A DNA stretch of 64,000 nt from Nitrososphaerota archaeon (GCA_021323705.1 JAJPKL010000038.1:1-64000), one strand, 5' to 3'. Counted from the first letter of the stretch, positions 17,498 through 27,437 are shown. Translations and numbers: made by a program. Notes: generated from the letters alone by a model not told the origin.

Positions 17498-20371
17498 TTA
17501 TTCTATTAGTATGGCAGGCTTGTATGGTCTGGCTGTCTTTGCCTTGTTCTTTGGGTCGTACTTGTTTTGATCAGACTCGGAAAAAACTTGGAGACCTATT
17601 CCATATTCAGTTTTTATCAAAGACTCTAGTTCAGATAATATCTTTGTCTCATCGACAAGACCAATTTTGTTTTTGGCATCTCTGTCATCTTGAGGATCAG
17701 ACAAGATGTCATTTACTGTCTTTTTAACGAAATCGGGATCTTTTTTTATCTCCTCAGTCTCTTTGTCAGATATCAGCGATTTGATTATGTTGCCGATGTT
17801 GACATCTCCACTTATGACTGTGGATAAAATTTTCTGATAAGCCCTTACTTTCCATGTGGATGCAGTATAGATTGTAATCTTCTTTGGACTCATCTTTGTT
17901 ACCTTTACTATGTTTCTAATATCCTCTATTGTGCGGCTCAGTAGAGACTCTGACTGGAGTGCAAGCAGATCAATCTTTGCCTCATCTGGGAGGGGCCACT
18001 GGGACTCTGAGGCAAGCCCTTGGTTTCCAAGCCTAGACCACAACTCTTCTGAAACGTATGGCGCAAAAGGTGACATCATTGCAACTCGTGCGGAAAAGAC
18101 TTTGTGCAAAATCCCAAGGTGGTCTTTCCTGCCTTTTGCCTCTATTCTCTTGAGATACCACTGCAGGTCAGTATCAAACTCGTACAAAACATAGTGCAGC
18201 GCCTCCCTCAGTCTCATTTTTTGTATAGATGTGGTTGTCTTTGCAATTAATTGCTGTAAGCGGCTGTAAATCCATCTATCTTCCTGTGCAAGCGCGGTCT
18301 CCTTTGTGTCATTGTACCTTGTAGCTTCGTCAAGCATGCCCTCAAGCTTGTTCTTGATTCCTCGAACCGCTTCCTGGTTAAAGTCTGCGTCTTGTAACAG
18401 CTCTGCGGAAACTAGAATTGCAAGTCTGATGGAGTCTGCCCCATGTATCTTGATGGCATCTCGTAGGGGTATTATGTTTCCCATTGACTTGGACATTTTT
18501 TTGCCGTCCATCAAGACCGAGCCGTTGACAACTATCTCTTCAGGCCAATATTTTCTTGGAAATATGGCAAGATGGTTAAAAATGAAAAACGTCAAGTGAT
18601 TTGGAACAAGGTCGCGACCTGAATGTCTGGCATTGACAGGATAATAGTATTGAAATTCTTTCTTTATGGATTCCAAATTTTCTGGTGAAATTTTAGACTC
18701 TGATGACACTTTTTGCAAGTCTCCCTTCTCAAGAAATACATAATCAAAAAATGAATCACTGATGTACTCTGGTTTTATCTCTCCTGACTTTACATATTTT
18801 ACTATGGTGTAGTAGGCCATGTAGATGACAGAGTCTGACAGGCTCTCCACTATCCAATTCTTATCCCAGGGGAGCTTGGTCCCAAGGCCGTGCTGTCTTG
18901 CACATGCTCTCTCTTTTAGCCAGTCGACCACATGGTTGAACTCGTTTCTAATCTCTTCAGGAAGTATTCTCATCTCATTTATCCATGAGTGCACCTTTTC
19001 TTTCCATTCTGGATTTGAATAATTGAGAAACCATTGATTGTCCAAAAGTTTTACAACACATTCTGCGCCACACCTGCATCTCACTGGGTTTTCGTTCAAC
19101 TCATACAGGATGTCTGCATTGCCGCTGTCAAGAATCCATCTTTTTACCTCTTCTTTTGCAACTGTGACTGATTTTTGAGAGAACTTGCCTGTGTTTTGTT
19201 TCAGCTTGCCGCCGTAGAACTCCTTTGAATAAAGTTCCTTTGTGGCCTCTTCTAACTTTGGACTGTCTTGGCTGGTTATGCCAAGTTTTTCGATCACATC
19301 TCTTGCGGGTATCTCGCCGTAACCCTCTGTCTCAATTATTGAGATGGGCCTGATCTCCGAAAGGGATGAAGGAAGATTAGCGTATTTGGAAGTCTCTTTT
19401 TTTAGATCTTCTAATGCTTGATAGTCAAACGGTGCATGTGCAGGAACAGACATTACAACTCCTGTTCCATTGTCGCTTTTGACAAACGTTGCAGGAAGTA
19501 TGAAGATCTCGTCGTCTCTTCCGGGAACCTTGACCTTCTTGCCTACAAGTTGAGCACCTGGCATGATCCCTGTCTTTGTCACCTTTTTATTTAGAAATCC
19601 CAACTTTGTGGCGCACTCAGAAGTGATTATCCATTCTTCGTTGTCTACCTTGGCAATTTCATAGTTGACATTTGGATTCATCCAGATGTTGGTAACCCCA
19701 AATATTGTTTCTGGGCGCAAGGTAGCTGTAGGCAAGACATAGTTGTTGTACTTGAACTTGATAATTGTATATTCTGTAAAACTTGGCTCGACATCGCCCA
19801 GAGTATCATGCTGTGATACAGGATTTTGATCCTTTGGACACCAGCCAACAGGATGTGTTCCTTGCACAACAAGACCATTTTCTTTTAACTTTTTGAATTG
19901 CCACTCTATGAATTTGTTGTAAAAGGGATCTATTGTAGTAAACTCTCGCCTCCAATCTATCGAGTACCCCATCTCTATCATGCCTGCTTTGATCTCTTGA
20001 TGGAAATAGTCTGCAATCTTTACAGGGTCTGAAAACTCTCTTATTTTTTCATCAGGAACCTTGTACAGAGTACGAAATGCTTCTATGAGATCCTTGTCAT
20101 TTTCTTGAACTCTTCTGGCCATGCCAAGTATTGGAGTGCCTGTATAGTGGAATCCCATGGGAAACAGTACATTATATCCCTGCATTCGCATGAATCTTGC
20201 ATGCACGTCAGCTAGCGTGTATGTCCTGCCGTGTCCTATGTGTTGAGGCGAGTTGGGATAAGGATATGCTACTGTCACAAAAAATTTCTTTCTTGAATCT
20301 GGGTTGCTCTCAAACTGTTTTTCTGCAAGCCACTTTTGCCTCCACTTTTCTTCTATTGGTGCCCAATCCAT
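17498..20371 (-). CDS. leuS: Leucyl-tRNA synthetase, archaeal/eukaryotic type
   Basis: A 957-residue class I synthetase charging tRNA-Leu. The signature HIGHG is near residue 40 and the KMSKS loop (MDGKKMSKSMGN) near residue 625. The inserted editing domain includes the LRPETIFGVTNIW segment. Length and the C-terminal layout match the archaeal/eukaryotic rather than the bacterial form. It follows alaS after only 5 bases on the same strand, so the two synthetases are probably co-transcribed. Confidence 0.97.
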   Translation of the reverse strand: MDWAPIEEKWRQKWLAEKQFESNPDSRKKFFVTVAYPYPNSPQHIGHGRTYTLADVHARFMRMQGYNVLFPMGFHYTGTPILGMARRVQENDKDLIEAFRTLYKVPDEKIREFSDPVKIADYFHQEIKAGMIEMGYSIDWRREFTTIDPFYNKFIEWQFKKLKENGLVVQGTHPVGWCPKDQNPVSQHDTLGDVEPSFTEYTIIKFKYNNYVLPTATLRPETIFGVTNIWMNPNVNYEIAKVDNEEWIITSECATKLGFLNKKVTKTGIMPGAQLVGKKVKVPGRDDEIFILPATFVKSDNGTGVVMSVPAHAPFDYQALEDLKKETSKYANLPSSLSEIRPISIIETEGYGEIPARDVIEKLGITSQDSPKLEEATKELYSKEFYGGKLKQNTGKFSQKSVTVAKEEVKRWILDSGNADILYELNENPVRCRCGAECVVKLLDNQWFLNYSNPEWKEKVHSWINEMRILPEEIRNEFNHVVDWLKERACARQHGLGTKLPWDKNWIVESLSDSVIYMAYYTIVKYVKSGEIKPEYISDSFFDYVFLEKGDLQKVSSESKISPENLESIKKEFQYYYPVNARHSGRDLVPNHLTFFIFNHLAIFPRKYWPEEIVVNGSVLMDGKKMSKSMGNIIPLRDAIKIHGADSIRLAILVSAELLQDADFNQEAVRGIKNKLEGMLDEATRYNDTKETALAQEDRWIYSRLQQLIAKTTTSIQKMRLREALHYVLYEFDTDLQWYLKRIEAKGRKDHLGILHKVFSARVAMMSPFAPYVSEELWSRLGNQGLASESQWPLPDEAKIDLLALQSESLLSRTIEDIRNIVKVTKMSPKKITIYTASTWKVRAYQKILSTVISGDVNIGNIIKSLISDKETEEIKKDPDFVKKTVNDILSDPQDDRDAKNKIGLVDETKILSELESLIKTEYGIGLQVFSESDQNKYDPKNKAKTARPYKPAILIE

Positions 20372-20376
20372 CTACG

Positions 20377-23082
20377 TCACTTTCCAAGGACTGATTGTTC
20401 GGCAGCAATGAGGGCGTCCTTTATCTTTAGCATGTCTTTTCCTCCTCCCTGTCCAAACGTGTCCCTTCCTCCTCCAGAGCCTCCGAGAATCTTGGCCATA
20501 TCTCTTACCAAATCTCCTGCCTTCTTTGTCTTGACAGCATCAGTGCCAGAAAATGCAACTATGTGAATTGATCCGTTTTTTACAATTAATGCGCAGTAGA
20601 TTAGGGACTTGTCGAGGTTAACTGCCTGTTCTCCAACTGCAATGTGGTACTCGTCATCAAGCTCTTCTTCTACGGTAGTAAACAACTTGACATTTCCAAT
20701 ATTCTTTGCCTGTGCTATTGCAGCTTTCGCAGAATATTCTGATGTCCTTTTTATTATCTGCTTGAACTTCTTTTTTGCATCCTCGCCGTCTCTGACAACA
20801 TGCTCAAATGATTCTAGAACTTTCTCCTTGCTTGAACCAAGCGACTTGACGATTTGCGATATCTTCCTGTCTTGATTCTGCGTGTATTTTATGGCTGCCT
20901 CCCCTGAGACAAATTCTAGTCTCACAACACCATCCTGAATCCTTTCTGACTTTGTAATCTTGATCAAGCCGAGTTCACCTGTCTTGCTTACGTGGGTCCC
21001 TCCGCAAGCTTCAACATCAAGACCATCGATGTTTACAATTCTAACCATTTTTACTGGGACCACTCCGCCTTGGTATATCCTAAACCCGTATCTCTGCTCC
21101 GCATCTCCGCGCTCAAACTCGTTGATAAGAATAGGAAGGTCTTTTCGAATTGCAAGGTTTGCAAAATCTTCAATCTTTGCTATCTCTTCTTCCGTAAGAT
21201 TTGAGTGATGAGTGATATCTAGCCTCGCGTAATCTTTTTCTTTGAATGCAGAGTGCTGCCATATCCAGGAACCAAGCATGTTTCTTGCTGAGGCGTTGAC
21301 TACATGCGTACTTGTGTGATGTCGTGTAATGCCGTAGCGCCTTGCTACATCTATGCTGCATTTGATGACCTCTCCTTCTTTTGGAACGCCATCTTTGGTC
21401 TCATGAACTACAACGTTGCCGTGCTTGTTCACATCGATTACATCATACTTTCCAATCTTTCCATGGTCGGGCTCTTGGCCTCCTCCCCGGGGATAAAATG
21501 ACGTCTTATCAAGTACCACATACTTTCCATTTAGCACTCGGAGAACCTTGGCCTCAAATTCGTGCGGATCTTCCTTGTAGTACAACAAATCCGTGTCTGG
21601 AATCTTGTCCAAATTCAACTGTACTGATTTTTCAGCTTTTTCTGACTGGTGCAAGTCAGAGAGCTTTTCATAAAATGTAGGCGGAATCTCTGAAATAATG
21701 CCAGTCTCCTTTAGAAAGTCGGGTGTTATACCATCAGATTCGTATAAACGAATCAAGTCATCGACGCCAAGTTTTTTATTTTGAGTTCTCAGTGTACCTG
21801 CAATGTTTGTCATCCTCACTCGAGATTCCTTGTATCTCTCTTTTTCGATTCCAATTATTGTTTTGACATCATTTCGCGTTCCTTCAAGCTCGGGATAGGT
21901 TGCTCTCAGATAGTCTATATGCAGGTCAATCAGATCATTGAGATCAAAGTTCCACCCAAACCTGTCCATTGTTGCCAAGGTGCGCCTCAGTATCATTCTA
22001 AGGTTGTATCCTCCACCCACGTTACTTGGCAGGGCGCCGTCTGATATGGCAAATACTAGAGTTCTCAGATGATCTGAAATGAGGTAGATTCCCTCAAGTG
22101 GGGAGATGATCTTGTCCATTTTTACTTCATCTATGCCTGCCAACGAGGCTGCACTCTTTCTTGCAATTGACAGGTCTGCAGATTCGGAAAGAGTCTTTGC
22201 AATGGCCCTAAAATATTTCGAGACCGTATCAGAATTTGCATCCAAGCCCACCTTTTCTATCATGTATTTTGTTATGGGTCCAAAACAACAATCATAGGCA
22301 GTTGGGGTCCCCATAGTAATCCAGGCAAATCTTTCAAGTCCTGCCCCCATGTCTATTATCTTCTGGTCCAAGACAGAATAGTTCTCAAGCTCGCCTTGAA
22401 ATTCGGTAAACACTGCGTTGCCAAGTTCCAATCCGCGCACAAAATATTCTAATGATGACCCAAAAGAACCGCCACCTGCCCACACATCTTCGACAAAAAC
22501 TATCTCTTCTTTGTTGATTCCAAATTTTTCAGTGAGAAGTCGAAAGTCAAGCTCAACACACTTGTCTTTCCAATATCCTTGCGAGTTTGGTATGCTGTGC
22601 TGACCAATCATGCAAAAACTTGAAAAATGTCTGCCTGTTATACCTACATTTTCAATATCTTTGAATCTAAGGCATGTCTGCGGCACTACCAAGGGATTTG
22701 CTGGAAATTCAAAGACTACCTTTGAACCCATGACTCGCTGAAAATCTACTATTGAAGCAATTGTAAAATAAAGATCATCTCTCCATCTGCATACGACTGG
22801 ATATCTGCTAACTGATTTGTGCCCGTTATTTACAAAAAAAGACTCTACCTCTTTCCATGCTTGTGTGTAGTCAAATCGTTTTTTGGTGGGAGGATCACCT
22901 ATGAAGGAATAACTGTTCTCTATGTGGTCAGGACAAAAATTCTGTTTGTCATTTAACACCCAGAAATATCGTCCGCACTTGGAGCAAGATTTTCTTTTGA
23001 ATCCCTCGTTTTCAAAAAGCGCGACCTTGTAATACCTGTCGGGTTCTGATGAAAACTTGGCAAGAATCTGGCTCTTATCCAT
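20377..23082 (-). CDS. alaS: Alanyl-tRNA synthetase, archaeal type
   Basis: A 901-residue class II synthetase. The archaeal N-terminal zinc segment CSKCGRYFWVLNDKQNFCPDH is present at about residues 33-53. The editing-site metal ligands appear as HHTSTHVVNA and CGGTH. The C-terminal domain carries the glycine-rich GGSGGGR typical of AlaRS (DHHA1-like). Start ATG at 23082. It is the first gene of the alaS-leuS unit and is divergent from the unknown gene at 23160. Confidence 0.97.
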   Translation of the reverse strand: MDKSQILAKFSSEPDRYYKVALFENEGFKRKSCSKCGRYFWVLNDKQNFCPDHIENSYSFIGDPPTKKRFDYTQAWKEVESFFVNNGHKSVSRYPVVCRWRDDLYFTIASIVDFQRVMGSKVVFEFPANPLVVPQTCLRFKDIENVGITGRHFSSFCMIGQHSIPNSQGYWKDKCVELDFRLLTEKFGINKEEIVFVEDVWAGGGSFGSSLEYFVRGLELGNAVFTEFQGELENYSVLDQKIIDMGAGLERFAWITMGTPTAYDCCFGPITKYMIEKVGLDANSDTVSKYFRAIAKTLSESADLSIARKSAASLAGIDEVKMDKIISPLEGIYLISDHLRTLVFAISDGALPSNVGGGYNLRMILRRTLATMDRFGWNFDLNDLIDLHIDYLRATYPELEGTRNDVKTIIGIEKERYKESRVRMTNIAGTLRTQNKKLGVDDLIRLYESDGITPDFLKETGIISEIPPTFYEKLSDLHQSEKAEKSVQLNLDKIPDTDLLYYKEDPHEFEAKVLRVLNGKYVVLDKTSFYPRGGGQEPDHGKIGKYDVIDVNKHGNVVVHETKDGVPKEGEVIKCSIDVARRYGITRHHTSTHVVNASARNMLGSWIWQHSAFKEKDYARLDITHHSNLTEEEIAKIEDFANLAIRKDLPILINEFERGDAEQRYGFRIYQGGVVPVKMVRIVNIDGLDVEACGGTHVSKTGELGLIKITKSERIQDGVVRLEFVSGEAAIKYTQNQDRKISQIVKSLGSSKEKVLESFEHVVRDGEDAKKKFKQIIKRTSEYSAKAAIAQAKNIGNVKLFTTVEEELDDEYHIAVGEQAVNLDKSLIYCALIVKNGSIHIVAFSGTDAVKTKKAGDLVRDMAKILGGSGGGRDTFGQGGGKDMLKIKDALIAAEQSVLGK

Positions 23083-23159
23083 TTCACAAGTTTTTGTTCT
23101 GAAGGATATTAAGCATTCTGAAGCAACACATTAAATATGATCTTTTTTGAGATTTTCTT

Positions 23160-23672
23160 ATGTTCATATTTGAAAAGAAGGGGTGGAAAGAAGGAGATTA
23201 CGTTTTCACCTCACAACAAAACGGTGACTATAGGGACATGGTTATCGGTATGGTGACAGGAGTAGAAAATTCAAAGATTGGAGTAAATGGTATCATAGTA
23301 AACGCGGTTGGTCTGAAAAACAAAATCTCTCAAGGAAAAGCAGGGCCGCAATCTGAACAAATGCTGAAAAACCCAGACCCAAAAGAAGCCGTTTTTGCTT
23401 TGATTTACAGAGTAGAATATGACAACTTTACAGGCATCTTCGATGTAAACACAGATCCTGTCATAAAACTGCACAAGAATACTTACAACACACTCACCGG
23501 CTGGGTGAGGGAATCTATTCCGGAATTGATAAACAATGTACTTTCTTTGCCTGAAGGACAGGAAAAAGATCAGGCAAAAAGGATTTTGAAACAAAGGATG
23601 GATACATTATACGACAAAGACCTGAAGAGATACATGTATTCTGTATGCCGAAGTCTTAAGATCCTAAACTAG
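23160..23672 (+). CDS. Unknown 170-aa soluble protein
   Basis: The protein starts MFIFEKKGWKEGDYVFTSQQNGDY, has a beta-rich first half (VIGMVTGVENSKIGVNGIIVNAVGL) and a helical second half rich in charged residues, ending VCRSLKILN. No catalytic motif or membrane segment is visible and I recognise no family. It is divergent from alaS with a 77-base shared promoter region, and 77 bases upstream of rpl12. Confidence 0.7.
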   Translation: MFIFEKKGWKEGDYVFTSQQNGDYRDMVIGMVTGVENSKIGVNGIIVNAVGLKNKISQGKAGPQSEQMLKNPDPKEAVFALIYRVEYDNFTGIFDVNTDPVIKLHKNTYNTLTGWVRESIPELINNVLSLPEGQEKDQAKRILKQRMDTLYDKDLKRYMYSVCRSLKILN

Positions 23673-23749
23673 TTCCAACTAAGTTGTGTTAATTTTTTCA
23701 TGAGAATCTCCATAGTTTTATATTATGGCTCTTGCAAAATCCGTTTACA

Positions 23750-24052
23750 ATGGAATACGTATATGCTGCATTGCTTTTGCACAAACAAAAGAAGGAGATC
23801 AATGAGGCAAACATTACAAATGTGATCAAGGCCTCAGGAGCTACCGTAAACGAAGCTCAGGTAAAAGCACTAGTGGCAGCACTTGCCGATGTGAACATTG
23901 AAGAGGCAATCAAATCTGCACCAGTTGCAGTGGCAGCAGCAGCGCCAGCAGCACCAGCCGCAGGTGGTGCAAAGGAAGAAAAGAAAGAAGCTGAGGCACC
24001 TGCAAAGAGCGAAGAGCAGGCAATGGAAGGCCTTTCAGCACTGTTCGGTTAA
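23750..24052 (+). CDS. rpl12: 50S ribosomal protein L12 (P1), archaeal
   Basis: A 100-residue archaeal P-stalk protein. The N-terminus [15 protein letters not shown], an Ala/Pro hinge ([10 protein letters not shown]), an acidic-basic helix and the C-terminal factor-binding tail EGLSALFG are diagnostic. The ATG at 23750 is chosen over an upstream TTG at 23732 because family members begin with MEY. A TATA-like TTTATATT lies near 23717. Unusually it is not adjacent to L10 but separated from it by a membrane channel gene and lies on the opposite strand. Confidence 0.96.
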   Translation: MEYVYAALLLHKQKKEINEANITNVIKASGATVNEAQVKALVAALADVNIEEAIKSAPVAVAAAAPAAPAAGGAKEEKKEAEAPAKSEEQAMEGLSALFG

Positions 24053-24092
24053 AAATCAGTTCATTTCTATTTCTCTTTTTTGTAATCCTCAA
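24053..24092 (+). terminator. T-rich run after rpl12
   Basis: The 40 bases after the rpl12 stop contain several T-clusters (catttctatttctcttttttg), the usual form of archaeal intrinsic termination. The next gene's own promoter-like A/T sequence (gattatttacc) follows directly. Confidence 0.4.
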
Positions 24093-24125
24093 GATTATTT
24101 ACCGTCATATCTAATACCTTGTAAT

Positions 24126-24761
24126 TTGACTGACTTTTCACTCCCGGTTCAAGACACAATTCTTCTCTTGGACCTTTTTGGGACTATGGCTTTTGCAGTT
24201 ACTGGTGCCTTCAAGGCAATAGAACACAAAGCTGACATTGTGGGCATAATCATTCTGGCAACAATTACAGGTGTTGCAGGTGGCACAATAAGGGATATAG
24301 TGATGGGGCATTTTCCACCGCACTCTGTCTCTGATCCGTATTATGTTACAATAACAGTTGCAACTGGAATAACCATATTCTTTCTTTATCCAAAGATGCA
24401 AAAACACTGGAATCTGTTTTTAAAATTTGATGCGATTGGTCTTGGCGTCTTTACTGCCATAGGTGCAACGTTTGCCTATCAGACCTACGGCATGAACTTT
24501 CTTGCCATCGCTTTGGCAGGCATGGTTACTGCAATAGGGGGAGGAATACTGCGTGATATGTTTGTAAATGAAATTCCAATAGTGTTTGTAAAAGAACTCT
24601 ACGCATCTGCAAGTTTCTTGGGGGTGGTAGTTTTTTATGTCGTGCTAAGTCTTGGCTCAAACCTTGAAGCCGCAACAGTCTCTTCCATTATGGTAGCAAC
24701 TGTGCTTAGGCTTGTGGCAATGAAGTATAATTGGAACCTTCCAAAGGCTCGCGAAAGATAA
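24126..24761 (+). CDS. TRIC/UPF0126-family membrane channel (YicG-like)
   Basis: About 211 residues with two repeats of a three-helix unit. Each repeat carries the family's glycine hinge: GVAGGTIRDIVMG in the first and IGGGILRDMFVNEIP in the second. This is the prokaryotic TRIC-type trimeric cation channel family (UPF0126, 'glycine transporter' domain). I start at TTG 24126 (TDFSLPVQDTIL...); the longer open frame runs back through rpl12 and is artefactual. It is convergent with rpl10, ending 5 bases from it. Confidence 0.87.
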   Translation: MTDFSLPVQDTILLLDLFGTMAFAVTGAFKAIEHKADIVGIIILATITGVAGGTIRDIVMGHFPPHSVSDPYYVTITVATGITIFFLYPKMQKHWNLFLKFDAIGLGVFTAIGATFAYQTYGMNFLAIALAGMVTAIGGGILRDMFVNEIPIVFVKELYASASFLGVVVFYVVLSLGSNLEAATVSSIMVATVLRLVAMKYNWNLPKARER

Positions 24762-24765
24762 TTTC

Positions 24766-25632
24766 TTACTGTGTAGTGTAGTTCTTTAGTTTGCCAGATA
24801 ATGCAGAAGCCTGGGCATGAGCCTTTTGCAACGTTTGATTCTTTGTCTCTTCTGTAAGATAGCCAGACTCTATTGCAAGTGAGCGGGCCTGTTGTGCTGC
24901 CTTGGCAAGGATGGCATTAACATTTTCCTTTGTGATGTAGCCTATCTCGATTGATAGTGCCATGGCTTCTTGGTGTGCCTTTGCAAATGCCTCTCTGTAC
25001 TTTTCTACATCTATTACCAGCTCTTCTTGGTTGTAGACAATGTTCTCTTCAAGTGCAGAGTTTAGGACGATTCCTGCCTCAACTGGCTTGACATCAAGCT
25101 TACTGAGAAGAGTTGCAAGTTTGACCGAGATTACATCTCCTTTCTTTGCAACCGTAGAATCTTTGGTAATCCATACTGTACCTTGGTCGATCTTTGTAGC
25201 AATTCCTGCCTCCTTAAAGTCGGTGAGGATTGGACCTGGAGTTATTCCGGTGTTGGCTGCCTTTATGACCACATCTATGCTTGCCTTGTCTCCGCCTCTT
25301 GCTGCTAGCATTATCTTGTTCTTTCCAAGCAGGATGTTTAGCTTATGTGGACTGATGTTTGTGAACATCAAAACGCACTGGCCAACCAACTTGTCAACGA
25401 GTTTTTCTACTGCTGGTATCTTCAGAGAGGCCAGCGCCTTTTGTGCTACCTTGTCCTTGACACTTATGATCTCAACTTCGCCTTTGAATTTCTTTCTTAG
25501 CGGCAATAATTGGGAAGATCTTACCTTTTCCATTCTAACTAGTGCAATAACTTTGTATTTTTTTGGAAGCTCCTGAACCTGCTGATACATCTGCACTTTC
25601 TTTTTAGGATAACTGGTTCTGTTCTGCTGCAT
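24766..25632 (-). CDS. rpl10: 50S ribosomal protein L10 (P0), with three C-terminal stalk repeats
   Basis: A 288-residue archaeal L10/P0, base of the ribosomal stalk. The N-terminal two-thirds has the rRNA-binding core (ALVRMEKVRSSQLLPLRKKF, LTDFKEAGIATKIDQGTVWI). The last 70 residues hold three similar helical units (HQEAMALSIEIGYIT, AQQARSLAIESGYLT, HAQASALSGKLKNYT), which I read as the three L12-dimer binding segments. The usual acidic tail ending in a GLGALFG-like motif is missing, so factor contacts depend on L12 alone. It lies 1 base after rpl1. Confidence 0.95.
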   Translation of the reverse strand: MQQNRTSYPKKKVQMYQQVQELPKKYKVIALVRMEKVRSSQLLPLRKKFKGEVEIISVKDKVAQKALASLKIPAVEKLVDKLVGQCVLMFTNISPHKLNILLGKNKIMLAARGGDKASIDVVIKAANTGITPGPILTDFKEAGIATKIDQGTVWITKDSTVAKKGDVISVKLATLLSKLDVKPVEAGIVLNSALEENIVYNQEELVIDVEKYREAFAKAHQEAMALSIEIGYITKENVNAILAKAAQQARSLAIESGYLTEETKNQTLQKAHAQASALSGKLKNYTTQ

Positions 25633-25633
25633 C

Positions 25634-26290
25634 TTACTTTGCTCCTGCTGCTTGCGGCTTGGCTATCTTGCCCATTGTGGTCTTTACCATTACTTTTTTT
25701 ATGTTCTTGTCACCGCTTGGCAATTTTTTCTCAATCGTACTAATTACAGCGTTTGCGTTGGCAGCCAAATCTTCGTCTGCCATGGACTCGTCGCCAATCT
25801 TACATGCAAGAGAAAGGGAATTTCTCAGCCTCACCCTAATTGAGGATCTGAATCTATCCAAAATTGATTCTATAGGAGCATTGAATGGAACTGGGGTGGG
25901 CATCTTTCCTCGCGGACCCATAAACTGACCAAGAGTTTTACCTACATTTGCCATGAGCTGTGTATCTGCAAGAAAGAAATCATAGCCGTTTATCAGCTTG
26001 CGTGACTCTCTCTTGTTGGTGCCAATTTGTGCAAGCTGTGTCCCGTCTACGACCTTGTCGGCGTTTGCGTTTTTGGCCTTTAGTCCAAGATCGCCTGAAG
26101 CGATAACGCATACAGATGCAGGCTGGTTTAGTTTCTTGGGCAGCTGGACAGTCTCATTTATTGCAAAACCTTTCTTTACATCGATATCTTTGAAAACCAT
26201 GATTAGCTCTAGAGATTGCTTGAACTTTCTCTCCTTTTGGTTCTTCTTAGCTTCAGTTATCATCTGAGATATCTGTGACTCGTTGATCAT
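25634..26290 (-). CDS. rpl1: 50S ribosomal protein L1 (uL1)
   Basis: A 218-residue uL1 forming the mobile L1 stalk. Family marks are the central GPRGKMPTPVPF and the C-terminal KKVMVKTTMGKIAKPQ. In archaea and bacteria L1 commonly represses its own operon by binding an RNA mimic of its 23S site; no such mimic was worked out here. Transcribed with rpl10 (1-base gap). Unlike in most archaea it is cut off from rpl11 by an opposite-strand regulator gene. Confidence 0.96.
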   Translation of the reverse strand: MINESQISQMITEAKKNQKERKFKQSLELIMVFKDIDVKKGFAINETVQLPKKLNQPASVCVIASGDLGLKAKNANADKVVDGTQLAQIGTNKRESRKLINGYDFFLADTQLMANVGKTLGQFMGPRGKMPTPVPFNAPIESILDRFRSSIRVRLRNSLSLACKIGDESMADEDLAANANAVISTIEKKLPSGDKNIKKVMVKTTMGKIAKPQAAGAK

Positions 26291-26457
26291 TACGAAAGGG
26301 CTTTCTGGGAGCCTATTTAAAATCGTTTAGCGCCGGAACTGTTCGAAAATGGCTTGCATCTAAAAATTTCATTTTATGAAGTTTAAATTGTAAGAAGATC
26401 AGTTTTCGACAATAGAACATACATTTATTAAATAGTAACAAAAAGTAGCTCGCAAAC

Positions 26458-26916
26458 TTGCACAAATTTGACGAACTAGACATGAAAATAATCACAGAGC
26501 TTACTCGCGATGGTAATATTTCTGTGCCAAACCTATCAAAAAAATTAGGAATAAACACATCTGTATTGTATAGCAGAATCAAGAGACTAATCAAAAAGAA
26601 ACTCATCAAGAAATTCACAATAATGGTGGATGAATCTCTCATAGGTATTGGTGTGCGAGCCACTATGGGAATAAACCGAGACCCAAAACTAAAAGACCAG
26701 ATTCACAAAGCACTCATGAAGACACCTGAGGTCATAGAAATATCTGAGGTTACAGGAAGGTTTGACATTCTGATTACTTTACGATCCAAGAATCTCGAAG
26801 AGCTTCATACTGTAGCAATCGAAAAGATTGGAAAGATCGAAGGAATACAGAACACTGAAACCTTTGTAGAACTTCAGAGAACAGATAAGGATCCTATATA
26901 CACTGTAACTGAATAA
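26458..26916 (+). CDS. Lrp/AsnC-family transcriptional regulator
   Basis: A full-length Lrp-type protein of 152 residues. The N-terminal HTH (FDELDMKIITELTRDGNISVPNLSKKLGINTSVLYSRI, residues 3-41) is followed by the RAM effector domain with TGRFDILITLRS near residue 103. The frame starts with TTG at 26458; the next Met is 8 residues further and would cut the HTH. It lies divergent from rpl1-rpl10 and convergent with rpl11, splitting a normally continuous ribosomal cluster, so local control of these genes is possible but unproven. Confidence 0.92.
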   Translation: MHKFDELDMKIITELTRDGNISVPNLSKKLGINTSVLYSRIKRLIKKKLIKKFTIMVDESLIGIGVRATMGINRDPKLKDQIHKALMKTPEVIEISEVTGRFDILITLRSKNLEELHTVAIEKIGKIEGIQNTETFVELQRTDKDPIYTVTE

Positions 26917-26917
26917 C

Positions 26918-27400
26918 TTACTTGAATTTGTCGTCCCACTTGCCTGAATTAATCTCGGCAGTTACTTCCTTGGGATTTTTTCCATCTACTTTGATTCCAA
27001 GACAGAGGCAAGTTCCGATGACTTCCTTTGCAGCAGCTTTGAAGTCTGTTGCGTAGGAAGAATCAATTTTTAATTTTGCGACCTTTACTGCAGAATCTAA
27101 TGTGATGTCTCCAACCCATGTGGCCCCAGATGTTCCAGAACCCTTCTGAAGGCCAGCTTCCTTCAAAATAAGAGCCGCTGCCGACGGAATTCCTACATCG
27201 ACTGACCACTGTTTTGTTTTCTTGTCTACGGTTACGGTTACTGGCACCTTCATTCCTTCAAAGTCTTTAGTCTTGTCGTTGATGGCATTGACTATTTGCA
27301 GAATGTTCACACCCAACGGTCCTAGCGTTGGACCTAGTGGCGGACCAGCACTTGCTTGACCTCCTGTTACCAATGCAGAAACGGTTTGAACATCTGTCAT
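26918..27400 (-). CDS. rpl11: 50S ribosomal protein L11 (uL11)
   Basis: A 160-residue uL11 at the GTPase-associated centre. The N-terminal TGGQASAGPPLGPTLGPLGVN proline-rich loop and the C-terminal RNA-binding segment VAKLKIDSSYATDFKAAAKEVIGTCLCLG are clear. It follows the Spt5 gene by 37 bases on the same strand, giving the conserved order secE-spt5-rpl11. It ends 2 bases from the convergent Lrp gene. Confidence 0.96.
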   Translation of the reverse strand: MTDVQTVSALVTGGQASAGPPLGPTLGPLGVNILQIVNAINDKTKDFEGMKVPVTVTVDKKTKQWSVDVGIPSAAALILKEAGLQKGSGTSGATWVGDITLDSAVKVAKLKIDSSYATDFKAAAKEVIGTCLCLGIKVDGKNPKEVTAEINSGKWDDKFK

Positions 27401-27437
27401 GATTTCTTTTCCCTCTTCACTGTAAATTTAATCCTTG

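Noticed and set aside
23898-24125. N-terminal extension of the TRIC channel reading back into rpl12
   Set aside because: The extension is Gln/Arg-rich and is an out-of-frame reading of the L12 hinge; the membrane protein starts naturally at TTG 24126.
24053-24125. Possible small RNA or riboswitch between rpl12 and the channel gene
   Set aside because: Only T-runs and a TATA-like element are seen; no stable hairpin or known riboswitch pattern.
26313-26663. 116-aa - strand frame between L1 and the Lrp gene
   Set aside because: Overlaps the HTH of the Lrp regulator in antisense and is low in informative composition.
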